NCBI RefSeq assembly: GCF_030272615.1
Contig: NC_081412.1
Coordinates: forward strand, 27,002,501 to 27,066,500
Source: Cryptomeria japonica
Lineage: Eukaryota > Streptophyta > Pinopsida > Cupressales > Cupressaceae
DNA: 64,000 nucleotides
Reading direction: 5' to 3'
Below, piece after piece: positions 9,773 through 20,678 of this stretch. The translations under genes were made by a program, and so were the position numbers. Numbering within the stretch: position 1 is the stretch's first letter; each line of letters opens with the position of its first letter. The notes under the pieces are model-generated. The model saw only the letters and a program-made list of their open reading frames with translations. It was not told the DNA's origin and ran no database searches.

Positions 9773-11412
9773 AGTATAAAAAAAGGAAGGAACACAAGAG
9801 CACAAAATCACAAGAGACACCCCCCCAAATTCAATCAACCAACCCCCCCCCCCCCCCGGAAAAAAAATAAAAAAATGATGATTTTGGCACTTTATATGTA
9901 GTGTGTGTACAATAGGCCACTTGCAAAAAATGGCAAGGTGGACCTCTGATATTGTTTTACAATTGCCCCAATAGGCTGAGAACTACAATGCAAAAGACCA
10001 GCAAGATAGATCCATGCAATATAAGTGCCAAATTGGCCAAAAAAGACCATATGCTGAAAGTAAAATTTCTACCCAAAATTGCTACAAATTGATAGCATAT
10101 TATGAGAGTAGACAAAAAATTATGCACTTTAAAAAAAAATGACACCTGAAAAGGAGTTCGTATGAGCCCAAATGGAGTCCTGGAAGTTGCAAAAATGGGG
10201 ATTGGACAAGTACAGTCACCAAAAACTAAGCTTTATGAAAAATTTGTCTATCAAAATCAAAAAACAATTCCACCACAAGAAAAAAAACAAAATCCTAGCC
10301 CATTTAAAAAAAGAATGCACCAAAAAGGAGAAAAAATGAGCAAGATATGGCCATTTGAAGTTGAACTACAAAATCAAAAAGCTCAATGGAGAGGGCCTGC
10401 AAAATTTCAAAATAAATGATGATGTCAGCAAGTCACGAGCCAAAATTTGATGATCGTCTACCCGTCATAAAAAATTCGCCTCCCCTCCTGACTGGGCGTC
10501 CGTATCGTACGGACTCCTAACGTGGCAAAGCTTGATTGTCTGAAAAGTGACGTGGTAGGATGATGAAGATCTGTACGATCAGTACATGTAGCTGACGTGG
10601 TTGTTCGTATGGGTGATGTGTCTGATTACGTGGCAGGCGACTGGAGTATACAGCACTGACTATGTGCTGACTATGTAGCAACCTCGTGGCGGTGGGCCCG
10701 ACAGAAGTTGTCAAAAAGAGTGGAGATCACTAGTGGCGGCTGGGACTACTGGCCGGAGCAGCGGGGGCCGTCGGGGTCGGAGCGATGACGTTGACGTCGG
10801 CGGGAGGACTTGTGAGCATAGGGTGTCGGGAAACCTTTGGTCGCTAGCGGTTGGAGTTGTCGGTGGGAGGATTGTCGAGAGTCTTCGGGAGATCGCGAAG
10901 GTCACTGATCGGTCGGGTGTCGAATTCGAAGGGTCGTCGGGAGTGTGCGGTGCCCAGGGCTGCCAGGAACAAGGACATCGTCGATCCAGTTAGTGGGATC
11001 TGCGATCCAAGTCTGACAGTATGGGTTGGGGGTGGGGTAACCCCCCCCCCCCCACAATAATATAAAAAAAAAATCACCTTTTTTAATTAATTTTTTTCAA
11101 AAAAAATTGTTCCAACAAATTTATTTATTTTTGCGGATAAAGGGGAAAAAAAAAATTTGTAGAAAAAATTTTGAAATTTTTTTTCGAAATCTGTACCGTA
11201 CCACCCAAATTGGGCAAAAATTTTCTCCAAGCCTAAAATTTGACTTTCACCAAAATAGGCTGAATTTATACTCAAAATTCATGGAAATGCCCACTCGGAC
11301 GCAATGGTGAGGTCGGATCTGGTCTAGGACACCTCCAAAATATGTTGATCCTTAGATCTACCTCTTGACGCCACAATAATGTTTCTCAAGGATGAATCAA
11401 TGATGCTCTTAT
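9773..11412 (-). other. Copia 5' leader
   Basis: This 1.6-kb stretch between the primer site and gag has no convincing gene. It includes homopolymer C runs at about 9842-9857 and 11041-11054, and a GC-rich block at about 10480-11040 that contrasts with the AT-rich surroundings. The GC-rich block could be captured host sequence, but I do not recognise it. Confidence 0.65.
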
Positions 11413-11425
11413 GGCTCTGATACCA
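11413..11425 (-). promoter_or_regulatory. Copia primer-binding site (initiator tRNA-Met)
   Basis: In element sense it reads TGGTATCAGAGCC, the standard plant Copia primer site complementary to the 3' end of initiator tRNA-Met, with no gap to the LTR. Confidence 0.95.
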
Positions 11426-11913
11426 TGTGAGATTTTGCCAAGATCAAGAGATCAATGAAAAGCACAAGAGAGACAAAACAGATGATAGGAATAAATTGTA
11501 TTCTATTAAGATGAAATACTAATCATCTGGATCATCAATCATTACATATAATGAATATGAGATTGCTTATATAGGCAAGGCTATATGGATATGTGAGCAC
11601 ACAAACATGACATGTGACTCAATAAGAAATAAGGGTAGGTAGGAAATAGGTGTGGTAGGTAGGAGAAACAATAAAATATTCCACATGAGGTGGATCACCC
11701 ACCGAAGGTGGAATTATCACTCCACAATAAGTGGATATGATAGAGTAGTAACAAGATCACACCATAAAAGGTCAAAATTCTCCTACACACACTATCCCAA
11801 TGTGGCACAAACACCCAAGTGTCTCATACCCAAACTACTATGAAATGCATTATCCTAAGTAAACTTAAGTAAGGTGTAATAATATCCAAGATGAATAATT
11901 AATTACACCAACA
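11426..11913 (-). repeat. Copia 5' LTR (488 bp)
   Basis: It is the pair of 6790-7283. It supplies the element's promoter, reading leftward. Confidence 0.93.
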
Positions 11914-11918
11914 AATAG
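11914..11918. repeat. Copia target-site duplication, right
   Basis: AATAG directly follows the LTR and matches 6785-6789. Confidence 0.92.
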
Positions 11919-12080
11919 AAAAAATAAACTGACACATCTCCAAAACTATCTTGACCCACACCACCAATGCCATCATGACTAGGGTTTCCACGAGAAGAGT
12001 CATTTGCATTAATTTTTAGAACTCCCTGAAGAGGAGGAAACCATCTTCCCTCTCTATTCACCTTCGGAGTAGGGTGTTTT
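11919..12080 (-). pseudogene. LINE RNase H remnant, N-terminal half
   Basis: The minus-strand translation reads RWFPPLQGVLKINANDSSRG followed by NPSHDGIGGVG. This is the start of the plant LINE RNase H domain, where DGSSRGNP is typical; here the first Asp is replaced in NDSSRG. It continues at 6789-6557 beyond the Copia insertion. Upstream of about 12080 the sequence turns AT-rich and unrecognisable, so the LINE is broken there too. Confidence 0.8.
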
Positions 12081-13205
12081 GTTGTAAATTATAAGTATAT
12101 ATAATTATAATTTATTATATTATTACGTTAAAGATGTTTCTTATGTGAATGTGCAAGTTATTTTTTATATCAACTATTCAGAATGTATTAGAGTGATGCA
12201 AGATGATTGAGAAAGATCTGGCCATTCTTTCCTATCAGGTTTGAATGATGGACAAATTGGATGAAAACCACTCCAAATGGGGAGACGTGTTTTGCAATTC
12301 CTCAGTAAAATACACGATGAAATAAATATTGCCTCCGTGGCACCAAAAAAAACAAAAACTAAAGTTCTCATTAGCAAGTTGTTTTGAAGGAGAGCCTACC
12401 TTAATTGTGACCAGGGCACTACCACAAGCATGTAGATGTGGGCTTTGGTGCCTTATATTTTTTTTCAGTATTATATTATGTCTTTGTCTTAGTTTTGGGC
12501 CTTTGGTTTTTATGTATAATTTTGAGAGACATGAAGTATGTAGATTTTTCAATCTTATTGTTTACGTAAATCATCTATCGTCCTCCACACACTTATTGGT
12601 TTCTTTCTCATTTTACATGGCTTTGGTACTCCAATCTACTTTACTTTCAATTGTTCAATCTATGTATTTGATAGTGTTTCGTTGATGTAATGTTTATCAA
12701 ATTGTCATAAAAACGCTTATCATATCTGTGTTAAGGATTGACTATTTAAGTTGTGATCCCAAAGACATCTAACATGCAAAGGGAAACTATACTTCAGTGC
12801 TATTCAAAATTAGCTCCAATGGCTTGCTAATGCACTCACACTATTCTTCTATCAATTTTAGGTGTTGGGAAGAATACTTAGTTGTTAAAATTTTATTTTA
12901 TGGAAGGAAAATATTAGCACATTATAGCATGCTCACATTATGTGTTTTGACAATATTTTGATCTCCCATCTTTGTGCACATGCTAAAAATAATAATGTTG
13001 AATCAAATTTAAATTTATGATTTTAACTAAATTTCCTTTTTGTGATATGTGTGTATCAAATGAACTTGCCAATATGGAGAAAGAAATGCACATCAAAGAA
13101 CACAATGTATATAATGATAGTCTTATCTTACCATGTATAACACTATGAAGTAATAGTTCCCTAAACCATCTTTTATTTTTCATTCATCATGTCTTTTGTG
13201 TTTTA
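12081..13205. other. AT-rich stretch without recognised features
   Basis: Only short accidental reading frames are present. A minus-strand frame at about 12235-12552 looks vaguely protein-like, but I do not recognise it. Confidence 0.5.
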
Positions 13206-13216
13206 ATGATGTAAGT
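13206..13216. repeat. Retroposon target-site duplication, left
   Basis: AATGATGTAAG followed by a T-run corresponds to AATGATAGTAAG plus a T-run at 14824-14835 (one-base indel). Confidence 0.75.
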
Positions 13217-14823
13217 TTTTTTTTTATTAGGATAAAACGGGTTTTGAAGGAGCCCCAAAACTCTTTCAACTAGAGAGCTGCCATCGAATAATGGACAGGA
13301 CTACATAGTAGCGAATAACAGGTTTTAGAAAGGACCTAAAACCTTCTGGACTTATGGGCATCCAGAGCCCAAAACCCAAAGACTGTACAAAGATTAAATA
13401 GAAATTCAGAGCAGTCACAACCAACCAAACACCAGCCAAACATCAAGTAAGATATTACAAAGAAGGTTGGCCTAAGCAAAGGGTCTAAGTCAGAAAATAA
13501 TAGACCTTAATAAACAAGAAACTAGGGTTTTATTAGGCACCCTCAAGCAACATGAAGGGTTTTCGAGAGGCTCCCATAACCTATAACAGAATCTCCAAGC
13601 CACAAAAAACCACAAAACCCAAGCCTAACAAAAAAAAAACACTGGCCAAACTGGGCCTTTGAAAACTACTAGCATCCAGCCTATCCCTTAAAAAAATTAA
13701 AAACATGGGGTTTTCACAGGCTCCCTCAACCTTGAGAGTGGGTTTTACAAGGCTCCCACAACCTGTAACAATAGGTTTTTTATAGGCTCCCATAGCCTTG
13801 ATCTTGAGAATGAACAAAGTATAGCATAATATACCCTCCAAGATCACCACCTCAATAGGTGATAAAGGAGAGAAACCCATTTAAAGATCATCCTCTATTC
13901 CCATACAGCCCAGAAATAGGGCACCATCAGCCTCCCACCAGCACTTCCCAGCCTCCACCACAACATCCAACTCCATCTCAATAGGAGAAAGGCTATCTAC
14001 AACACTCATCTCAATAGGAGAAAGGTTATCTACAATAGCATCCATCTTCACCTCAAAAGAAGATAGGGTCACTTCTATAGGACAAACTAGAGAAAACTGA
14101 CGCTGGAGGGAAAGGGCCATCCAAAAGATGAAGCTTGCACAAACACTACTGGACCAGAGATGACATCCCTCCATCAAATCTTCAAAAAAGTCCATAGGGC
14201 ACAAAAAGCTCTGACTACATCTAAGATCTTGAGAAAAAACAAACAACCCGCTCCTATAGATGCAACCCCGAAGTAGGAAAAAAGGCACAAAAAGAGGATC
14301 CAACACCCCCTAAAACTGAAACATCTCCTTCAAGCTCAGAAACCAATGCCTCCGCTATAGGAACACCTAGGACAAGAAGCACCCAAAACAACAGAAACAA
14401 CCACTCAAAAGAAAGGGGAACTGGAAAAACCAGCCAGTTCAAAGACTAGTCAGTAACAAGAGAGCGAATAAAAAACCAGCCCTCGACCCCAGCAAGAGAA
14501 GCAACACAGGAGAGAAGGGCAGGAAAAGGAAGGACTCGTTAGACCAAGGGTAAGCCACAAAGCCACGACCCAAAACCAAAGAGGAGTGGCTCTAGAATAG
14601 AATATTTGGACAGAAATATGGAGGCAGGAAATACTCCACCAGCCACAGAGAAAATTAGGCCCAATGAACAGGCCCAAAACCAAGCACATATAATCCTTGA
14701 AGACCTCGACTATGAACAAATCTCCATCCCCTTCTCCATCCTCCTTAGAATCCCCAACCTCATGAGAAACCCTCGCGCTACCACTCCACGTGCTCCCACT
14801 CCTCTCCATTCCAAAAGATCGAA
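13217..14823 (-). mobile_element. Poly(A)-tailed retroposon without recognisable RT (1.6 kb)
   Basis: The minus-strand 3' end reads CCCGTTTTATCCTAATAAA and runs into a poly(A), seen as a T-run at 13217-13227. An imperfect AATGAT(A)GTAAG-T(n) duplication flanks the element. These are hallmarks of target-primed insertion by LINE machinery. Inside are repeated phrases (TTTCTCCTATTGAGATG twice near 14000; GGGAGCC several times). Minus-strand frames of 119 and 141 codons (14809-14450, 14306-13881) do not resemble endonuclease or RT. It may be a 5'-truncated LINE 3' region or a non-autonomous family. Confidence 0.72.
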
Positions 14824-14835
14824 CAATGATAGTAA

Positions 14836-15112
14836 GTTTTTTTTATATCTAATGTCATTAAAAAATATTTTAAAAATCAACCAACCAGAAAATATTCATA
14901 ATGATAATGATATTGAAATGTATATAGGAAAATAAACCCTTTTTATTCTTTTAATTATGAAAATTCAAATTTTAGAAAGCGATAATAGATAGATAATGAG
15001 GGAAAAGAACTTTCTCAACTCTTAACTCTATCAAAATCATCAAGACTATGAGCTTAGAATATCAAATTCCCCCCTTCTATAATATATAGACAAACTTGTA
15101 GTCATTAGGACT
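14836..15112. other. AT-rich spacer
   Basis: It lies between the retroposon and the start of duplicated sequence. No feature is seen. Confidence 0.5.
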
Positions 15113-15749
15113 ATCATTCCTAAAATTACAATGCTTAGTAATATTGGAAAGAAAAACTTAGAAGTTAGCTCATGCAAATTCCTAAACCATCAACTTTTAA
15201 AGGGATAGGGGAAGTGTACCTGTAGTGGTTATAACTAACTTTAGACACCCACGGATCCTAAATGATACATCAGATTTCGATGATTTTTTTGTTGTTGTCT
15301 CCATATGTGACTTAACTATTGTTAGCTATTGTTTTGACTCTCAGGTGGTAATGACACATTCTGTGGGATTATTTATGTGCACAATGGTAAAAAGGTACAC
15401 ATTTCAAAGTGTCATCCAATACCTACTTAAAGATGTTCCAATGACTCTCCACTCAAAATTGCTAGTACTTGTGGACAAATGTCCCAGTACTGGTGCACAA
15501 ATGGACCAATTATGGACCAAAAAATCTATAATGTGATTGGCTATTAGTATGTGAAACTTATTGAGGAGCTTTTCATTATCAGTTTTTTGGCTCCTTTAAA
15601 ATTAGTAATTGGGGGGTTGGGTGCATAAGGAGTGCACCGCTATTACAATATGGTCCACTATTAGTGCTCTTCCCCTAGGTAGGTAAGAAAAAAATCTTTT
15701 ATTTTTTATATGTTTTTGTTTTATTGTTTCTATTTCAAATCACTATGAG

Positions 15750-16590
15750 TGATCCGTCATATAGAATGGGTATATGTGGAATTTTTGGGCATATTTAGCC
15801 TTAAAAAGATGGAAAGGGAGATGAATTCTATACTAGCATTACTTTCCATGCTACTAACTCATCATTCACGTGTTTTTGTTTACTTTCCATTAAATTGAAT
15901 CATGGTTGGTGTTATTATTTTCTTGAATGAAAGTGAGTCTCTGGGAGTCATTTGATTGATTATGGGGGGTTTTAGCCTTTGAGAGAAACCCAACAAGCTA
16001 TAGATAGAAAGGAATGGAATGGTTGGCACCAAGGGATTATAGATCTCCCAACAACAAAACAAGCACATTGTTTGGCATTTCATCATTTTCTTTCAAGCCT
16101 TTGCTTGACTTATACCATTCACCATAGCCTATTCTCTTTTTTTATTAGTCTATCCCTTCAATTGCAAGCTAATTACTCACCCATAGAAACTCCACTACTA
16201 GATATTTGTCCCACCATCAACTATAGTTAGAATATGGGCCAAAAATTTAATTCATTTCTCTCATCTGATCTCCCATTCCCTCTTATTAAGGTTATTTTTG
16301 CACTCTGATTCTACATATTCCTCTTCCTAATGTGGATCATTGAGTGATCCAAAAATTTGATTGAAAAACACACACAATTTAATTCATATATTATGCTTCT
16401 AGATTCATCTTTGTAGAACTTTTTTGCATCAACGTTTCAAATCGCACTCTGTGATTCATCATTAGGATGAGAGAGTTGTAGGAGGAAGAATTACATAATG
16501 TAATTCAAAATGTTGATGCAAAAAAGTTTTAGCAAAAGCAAAATAAATGAATTACCATAGATTGTGGAAATCTAATCTCTCTAATACACA
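15750..16590. other. Copy-1-specific block a
   Basis: It has no counterpart in copy 2, where 27360-27600 differs. It contains CATCAACGTTT...CATCATTAGGATGAGAG at about 16430-16480, a phrase shared with 17685-17735. It may be a small transposon remnant. Confidence 0.5.
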
Positions 16591-17499
16591 ACTTAAGACA
16601 AAAGATTATATTATTTTATTCAATGAACTATGAAAAATTCATACCAATTATTTTTCACGAGTTTTTTATTTCTTCATAATTATTTTAAAAATATAATATT
16701 TTAATTACTTCAAAAAGATTTGATTTATTTTATTTTATAATATTATTCATTTTTTTATTAACATAATTACTAAACAATTTCTAATAATAAAAATAAAACA
16801 TATTCTTTAAATATATAATAAAAATGTCATTAAAAAATAATATGTTAAATATTGAATATAATTTTTTTATTAAATTTCATTAAAATAGGAAAAAATAATA
16901 TAGAACAAAGCAGCCAAAAACTATTTATAGTCCACAATAGTCTAATATTAGATATTCAATGATTGCTTCCTTCCCAAAACAAAAAATAAAAAATAATGAC
17001 ATGATAATTATCGTGGTTTTCCATTCACAACCATTGAAATCCAAAAAGAAATTATTATACGATAATTATCGGTAGTTTCCATTTACAAACCATCGAAATC
17101 CAAAAGCGTGAGTTGAAATCTGTGGGAGAATTTCGTGTACCATAATTTTAGACATAAAACTTTTTAAAAAAGCAGGCCACGGACCGTCGAATGCGACACT
17201 TGACACAAGGCGAATATCTTTGGGGAAATTGAGTTAAAAAATTGAATGCACGAATTTCAAGGCAGGCACGTGCACGGGCGAGAATCGGGATGGTTGTGTA
17301 CGTAAAAAGAATCGTATTAACACAAAACCAACTTTTGTGTATTGCCACGTACTAGTACTAGTACTTATTTTATTTCTCCAATCATCAATGCATGTCTTGA
17401 AATTTTCAAACCAATATACCCCACTTTTTGCCCTACACGTCTTCTTTTCTTTTCTCTACCTAATACCTATCTTATTAATTTTACCTATTTTCGTGTTGT

Positions 17500-18186
17500 A
17501 TTTAAAAGGCTAGTTCACTAATTCATTCATTGATTAGTTTTACCTATCTTATTAAGTTGACTTTCTTCATGTTTACACGACAGAAGCAATTAATTGTGTC
17601 CAGAAAGAATAGATTGATGTTAGTAATTTCCACAATTCATATGATTGAGTGAACTGTTCTTGGATTCGATTGTGTGAGCGTTTCTTCATCAACGTTTTGG
17701 ATCACACTTTATGACCCATCATCAGGATGAGAAAGAGAGAAAGAGATCATAAGTAAAAAAAAGTTGAAAGTAATCTTTTGAAAGCTTGTAGAGACTAGAT
17801 CTATGGGTGTAGACCAAATTCTCAAGACAAAGCGAATTTACACTTATACGATTGAATTTATAGTTGTAGAAGGAACCCAAAGTGGCTCTAAAGCATTCAT
17901 ATGGTATATATTGGTACTTACACATCATTGACATTTAATCATATTGTCATTTGTCAAAGTTCTTTAGCTATGTACATTTATTTTCCAAAACATTTAATTT
18001 ATTTGCATCCATTACATCTTAACAACATTTAATCTATGGTTGATTATGAATATGAAGGCTATATATTTATCTCCCCTAAATTTATGTAAAAAATAATTGT
18101 GTTCCTCCTTGCATTTTGAAAATGATGATCAACTTTTCATTCTATTTTGGTGAAACCTTCTATTTCTACACCCATTAAGGGTTTAT
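17500..18186. other. Copy-1-specific block b
   Basis: Copy 2 passes directly from TTCGTGTTG to AATAATTTTGTTTATT at 32645-32670, so this 0.69-kb block is an insertion in copy 1 or a deletion in copy 2. It carries CATCAACGTTTTGGATCACA...CATCATCAGGATGAG, close to the phrase in block a. Confidence 0.6.
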
Positions 18187-20651
18187 ATTATAATTTTGTT
18201 TATTATTCAAACCCAAAAGTGATTTATTTTGCTTTATCTTTCTATTATACCACTTTAGGGTCTTGTTTAACTCGTGAATTAATCAAAATTCAAATCTTCC
18301 TTTATGAACCCAAATACTTGTCTTAATCATAATATGGCTAGCCACTTGAATGAAAATGAATCCCTTTCCATTATTGACACTCATGATAATGCTTATACGA
18401 AGAAGCATAATAAAGAACACCCAACTTATTATATGATGTTTGTGTAGCCAATAATATATTTCCCGAGCAGTGGACAATTACTCATTATTGTTATGCTTAA
18501 CAACTAATCTCTAAAAAACCTAGCTACTACTTTACATGGTACATTAATATGTGCCACTTATGGCACATATATTCTTTATAATATTGAGATTCTCATGGCT
18601 TCTACCAATGATGCCTCATCTCAATCATCTTTTCATCCTTTTTCCTCTCATATTGTAGCTAACACTTATATGGCCTCTACTTCCCATAGATTGTCACTCC
18701 TGGTGTGATCCCTTCCTCTTCCATTCCCATCTCTAATGTCATCACCACCTTTCCCTCCATTAGAACTCCACTTTCCTCACATTCTTCCGAATCTACTCAT
18801 TCTACATTCAAGACATTATTGAAATAATTTGATCAACTTAGAAGAAAATGAATACCATGCCTACTAGTCATAACTCTATTACATATAATCTTCCATATTG
18901 CACACCTCTTTCATTTGAATTTGTTACATATATCCATTTTCTCATTCTTTTTGGTACCTCAATTTAAGTTATATTATAAAAATGTGATTATAATTATCAT
19001 TTACAATCTTTGACTCTTGTGAATCTAGAGTTTTATATGAAGATAAAGTTTTAGCTAAATTATTTCTATGAATCTTAAGGGAATATGATATTGAATTATT
19101 CCATTCCTTAGCTCTAAGATTTTTCCTTCGTTTGATGACTAGCCATAACTTCCTTATGAAAATTAAATACCAATACTACTTTCAAAATAATTGTGATTTA
19201 TTTGATTAAATATTCCTAAGAAGATAATGAGCCAAGTTATGCAATGTGCTTCGAATCATAATGTAATAAAATAAAGTATCAAATCTAGACAATAGTCAAT
19301 TATATCCATTTTTCTTGAAAGAATCCTTCCTCCCATCAAGGATATTGTTTACTTGAATAGTTTTACTTCATGAATTTGTATGCACACGTATAAAAAATTG
19401 AACATTCATTAAATCAGACTTAGAAAAAAATTATAAGAGTTAGAATAAACAATATTTGTATTCTGCCCATGATTTTGACTTAGTTCCCTAGATTGCATAT
19501 TTTAGCCTCAATGCATAAAAAATGATAGTTAAGAATGTATGATACCCATGTATGGGTGTTTGTGATGTGTGCAAGTTTTTACAGCCCCTAAGAGGATTTC
19601 TATTATCATATAATGGCATCTTATAATGTAGCCCTTGGATGAGATAGGGAGGTAAAAATATCCAATGTGGCAAAGGTGGCCAAATTGATGGAGGTTGGAT
19701 TATTAAGGAGATTGATTAACAAAGGATGCCGCTTCTCTAATAGATGTTCTTAGGAATTAGGAAGCTTGATATTTATCTTAGAAGGAAGCCTTCTAGGGTG
19801 TTTGAGAGAACGGATCTAAGTGAGAAAGGCTTTACAAGGTTGCTATGAGGATGATCTTGGCACAATATAATTATTTTAGGAGATTCATACCACAATGAAT
19901 GGTATGCTAAGAGCCTATGTGATTTGTATAGGTATGGAGGACATGAGGGAGGTTCTTAGGTTTAAGAACTTGGTATCAATTAGAAGAATGGATGAATGAT
20001 CTTGAAAGAAATCAAGAGATCGATAGAGTGAATCCTTAAAAAATAATTAATTTATATCCAAAGCAACTAGCCATCATTTGACTTTGAATTGGACAAGCAT
20101 CGTTGGAAACCAATGTCTTACAAGAACCACAAACTAAGCTTTTAGGGGTGGGTTAGCAACAATTAGGGATGTTTGATCATGTCTAAGAAGTAGAACACTA
20201 GAAATAGGTTTATAAACTAAGAAATAGTCAAAATGAGTCTTGAAACATGTCTACGGAATGTACACCAAAATGAGTGCAAACATATATTTTAAAATGTGAA
20301 GTATAATTTTTTTCACATTATATTAATTAGTTGTAAAGTAACATGAAAGTCAATAAATAGATTTCAAACTTACCAAAGAAAAATAAAACATAGATATGCT
20401 AAAAAAAATTTACATAAAAAAATAAAATCTTTGTAATCATCTTGGCACCATAATTTCTCAATTAAGAGACTATAATTTTAAATAAAGTATTAAAATTTTC
20501 TTTAAACCATCTATTTCTATTAAATATTACCCATTATATAATTTTTAATAATTAATTTGAAGTGAAATAATATAATTGAGTCATATGATGGTTTTTTAAA
20601 GTGGTGAGATTACTTGTATGAAGAGATTTTAGGTGATACTTATAAGTTAGC

Positions 20652-20678
20652 TTGTGTGTGTGTGTGCGCGCGCGCACG
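20652..20678. repeat. (TG)n(CG)n alternating tract
   Basis: TG repeats pass into CG repeats ending in CACG. Copy 2 has only TATGTGTG-type sequence at about 34985-35010, so the CG part arose or was lost after the duplication. Confidence 0.85.

Larger units (their letters stand above)
6790..11913 (-). mobile_element. Complete non-autonomous Copia-type LTR element (5.1 kb)
   Basis: Both LTRs (494 and 488 bp) have TGTGAG...CAACA ends on the plus strand. A 13-base match to the initiator-Met tRNA primer site lies against the right LTR, a polypurine tract lies against the left LTR, and a 5-bp AATAG duplication flanks the element. It is therefore complete and read right to left. It encodes a Copia Gag and a broken protease. 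The space where integrase, reverse transcriptase and RNase H should be holds only an acidic ORF of unknown type. Mobilisation would need enzymes from another Copia element. The LTRs differ by about 22 substitutions and a 6-base indel by eye count. Confidence 0.93.

Noticed and set aside
10438-11060. Host gene in the GC-rich part of the Copia leader
   Set aside because: Frames are short and present on both strands, no domain is recognisable, and position within a complete element explains the sequence.
14606-14935. Plus-strand 109-codon gene starting MDRNMEAGNTPP
   Set aside because: It runs across the 5' end of the retroposon and its target duplication into AT-rich flank, so it cannot be one conserved gene.
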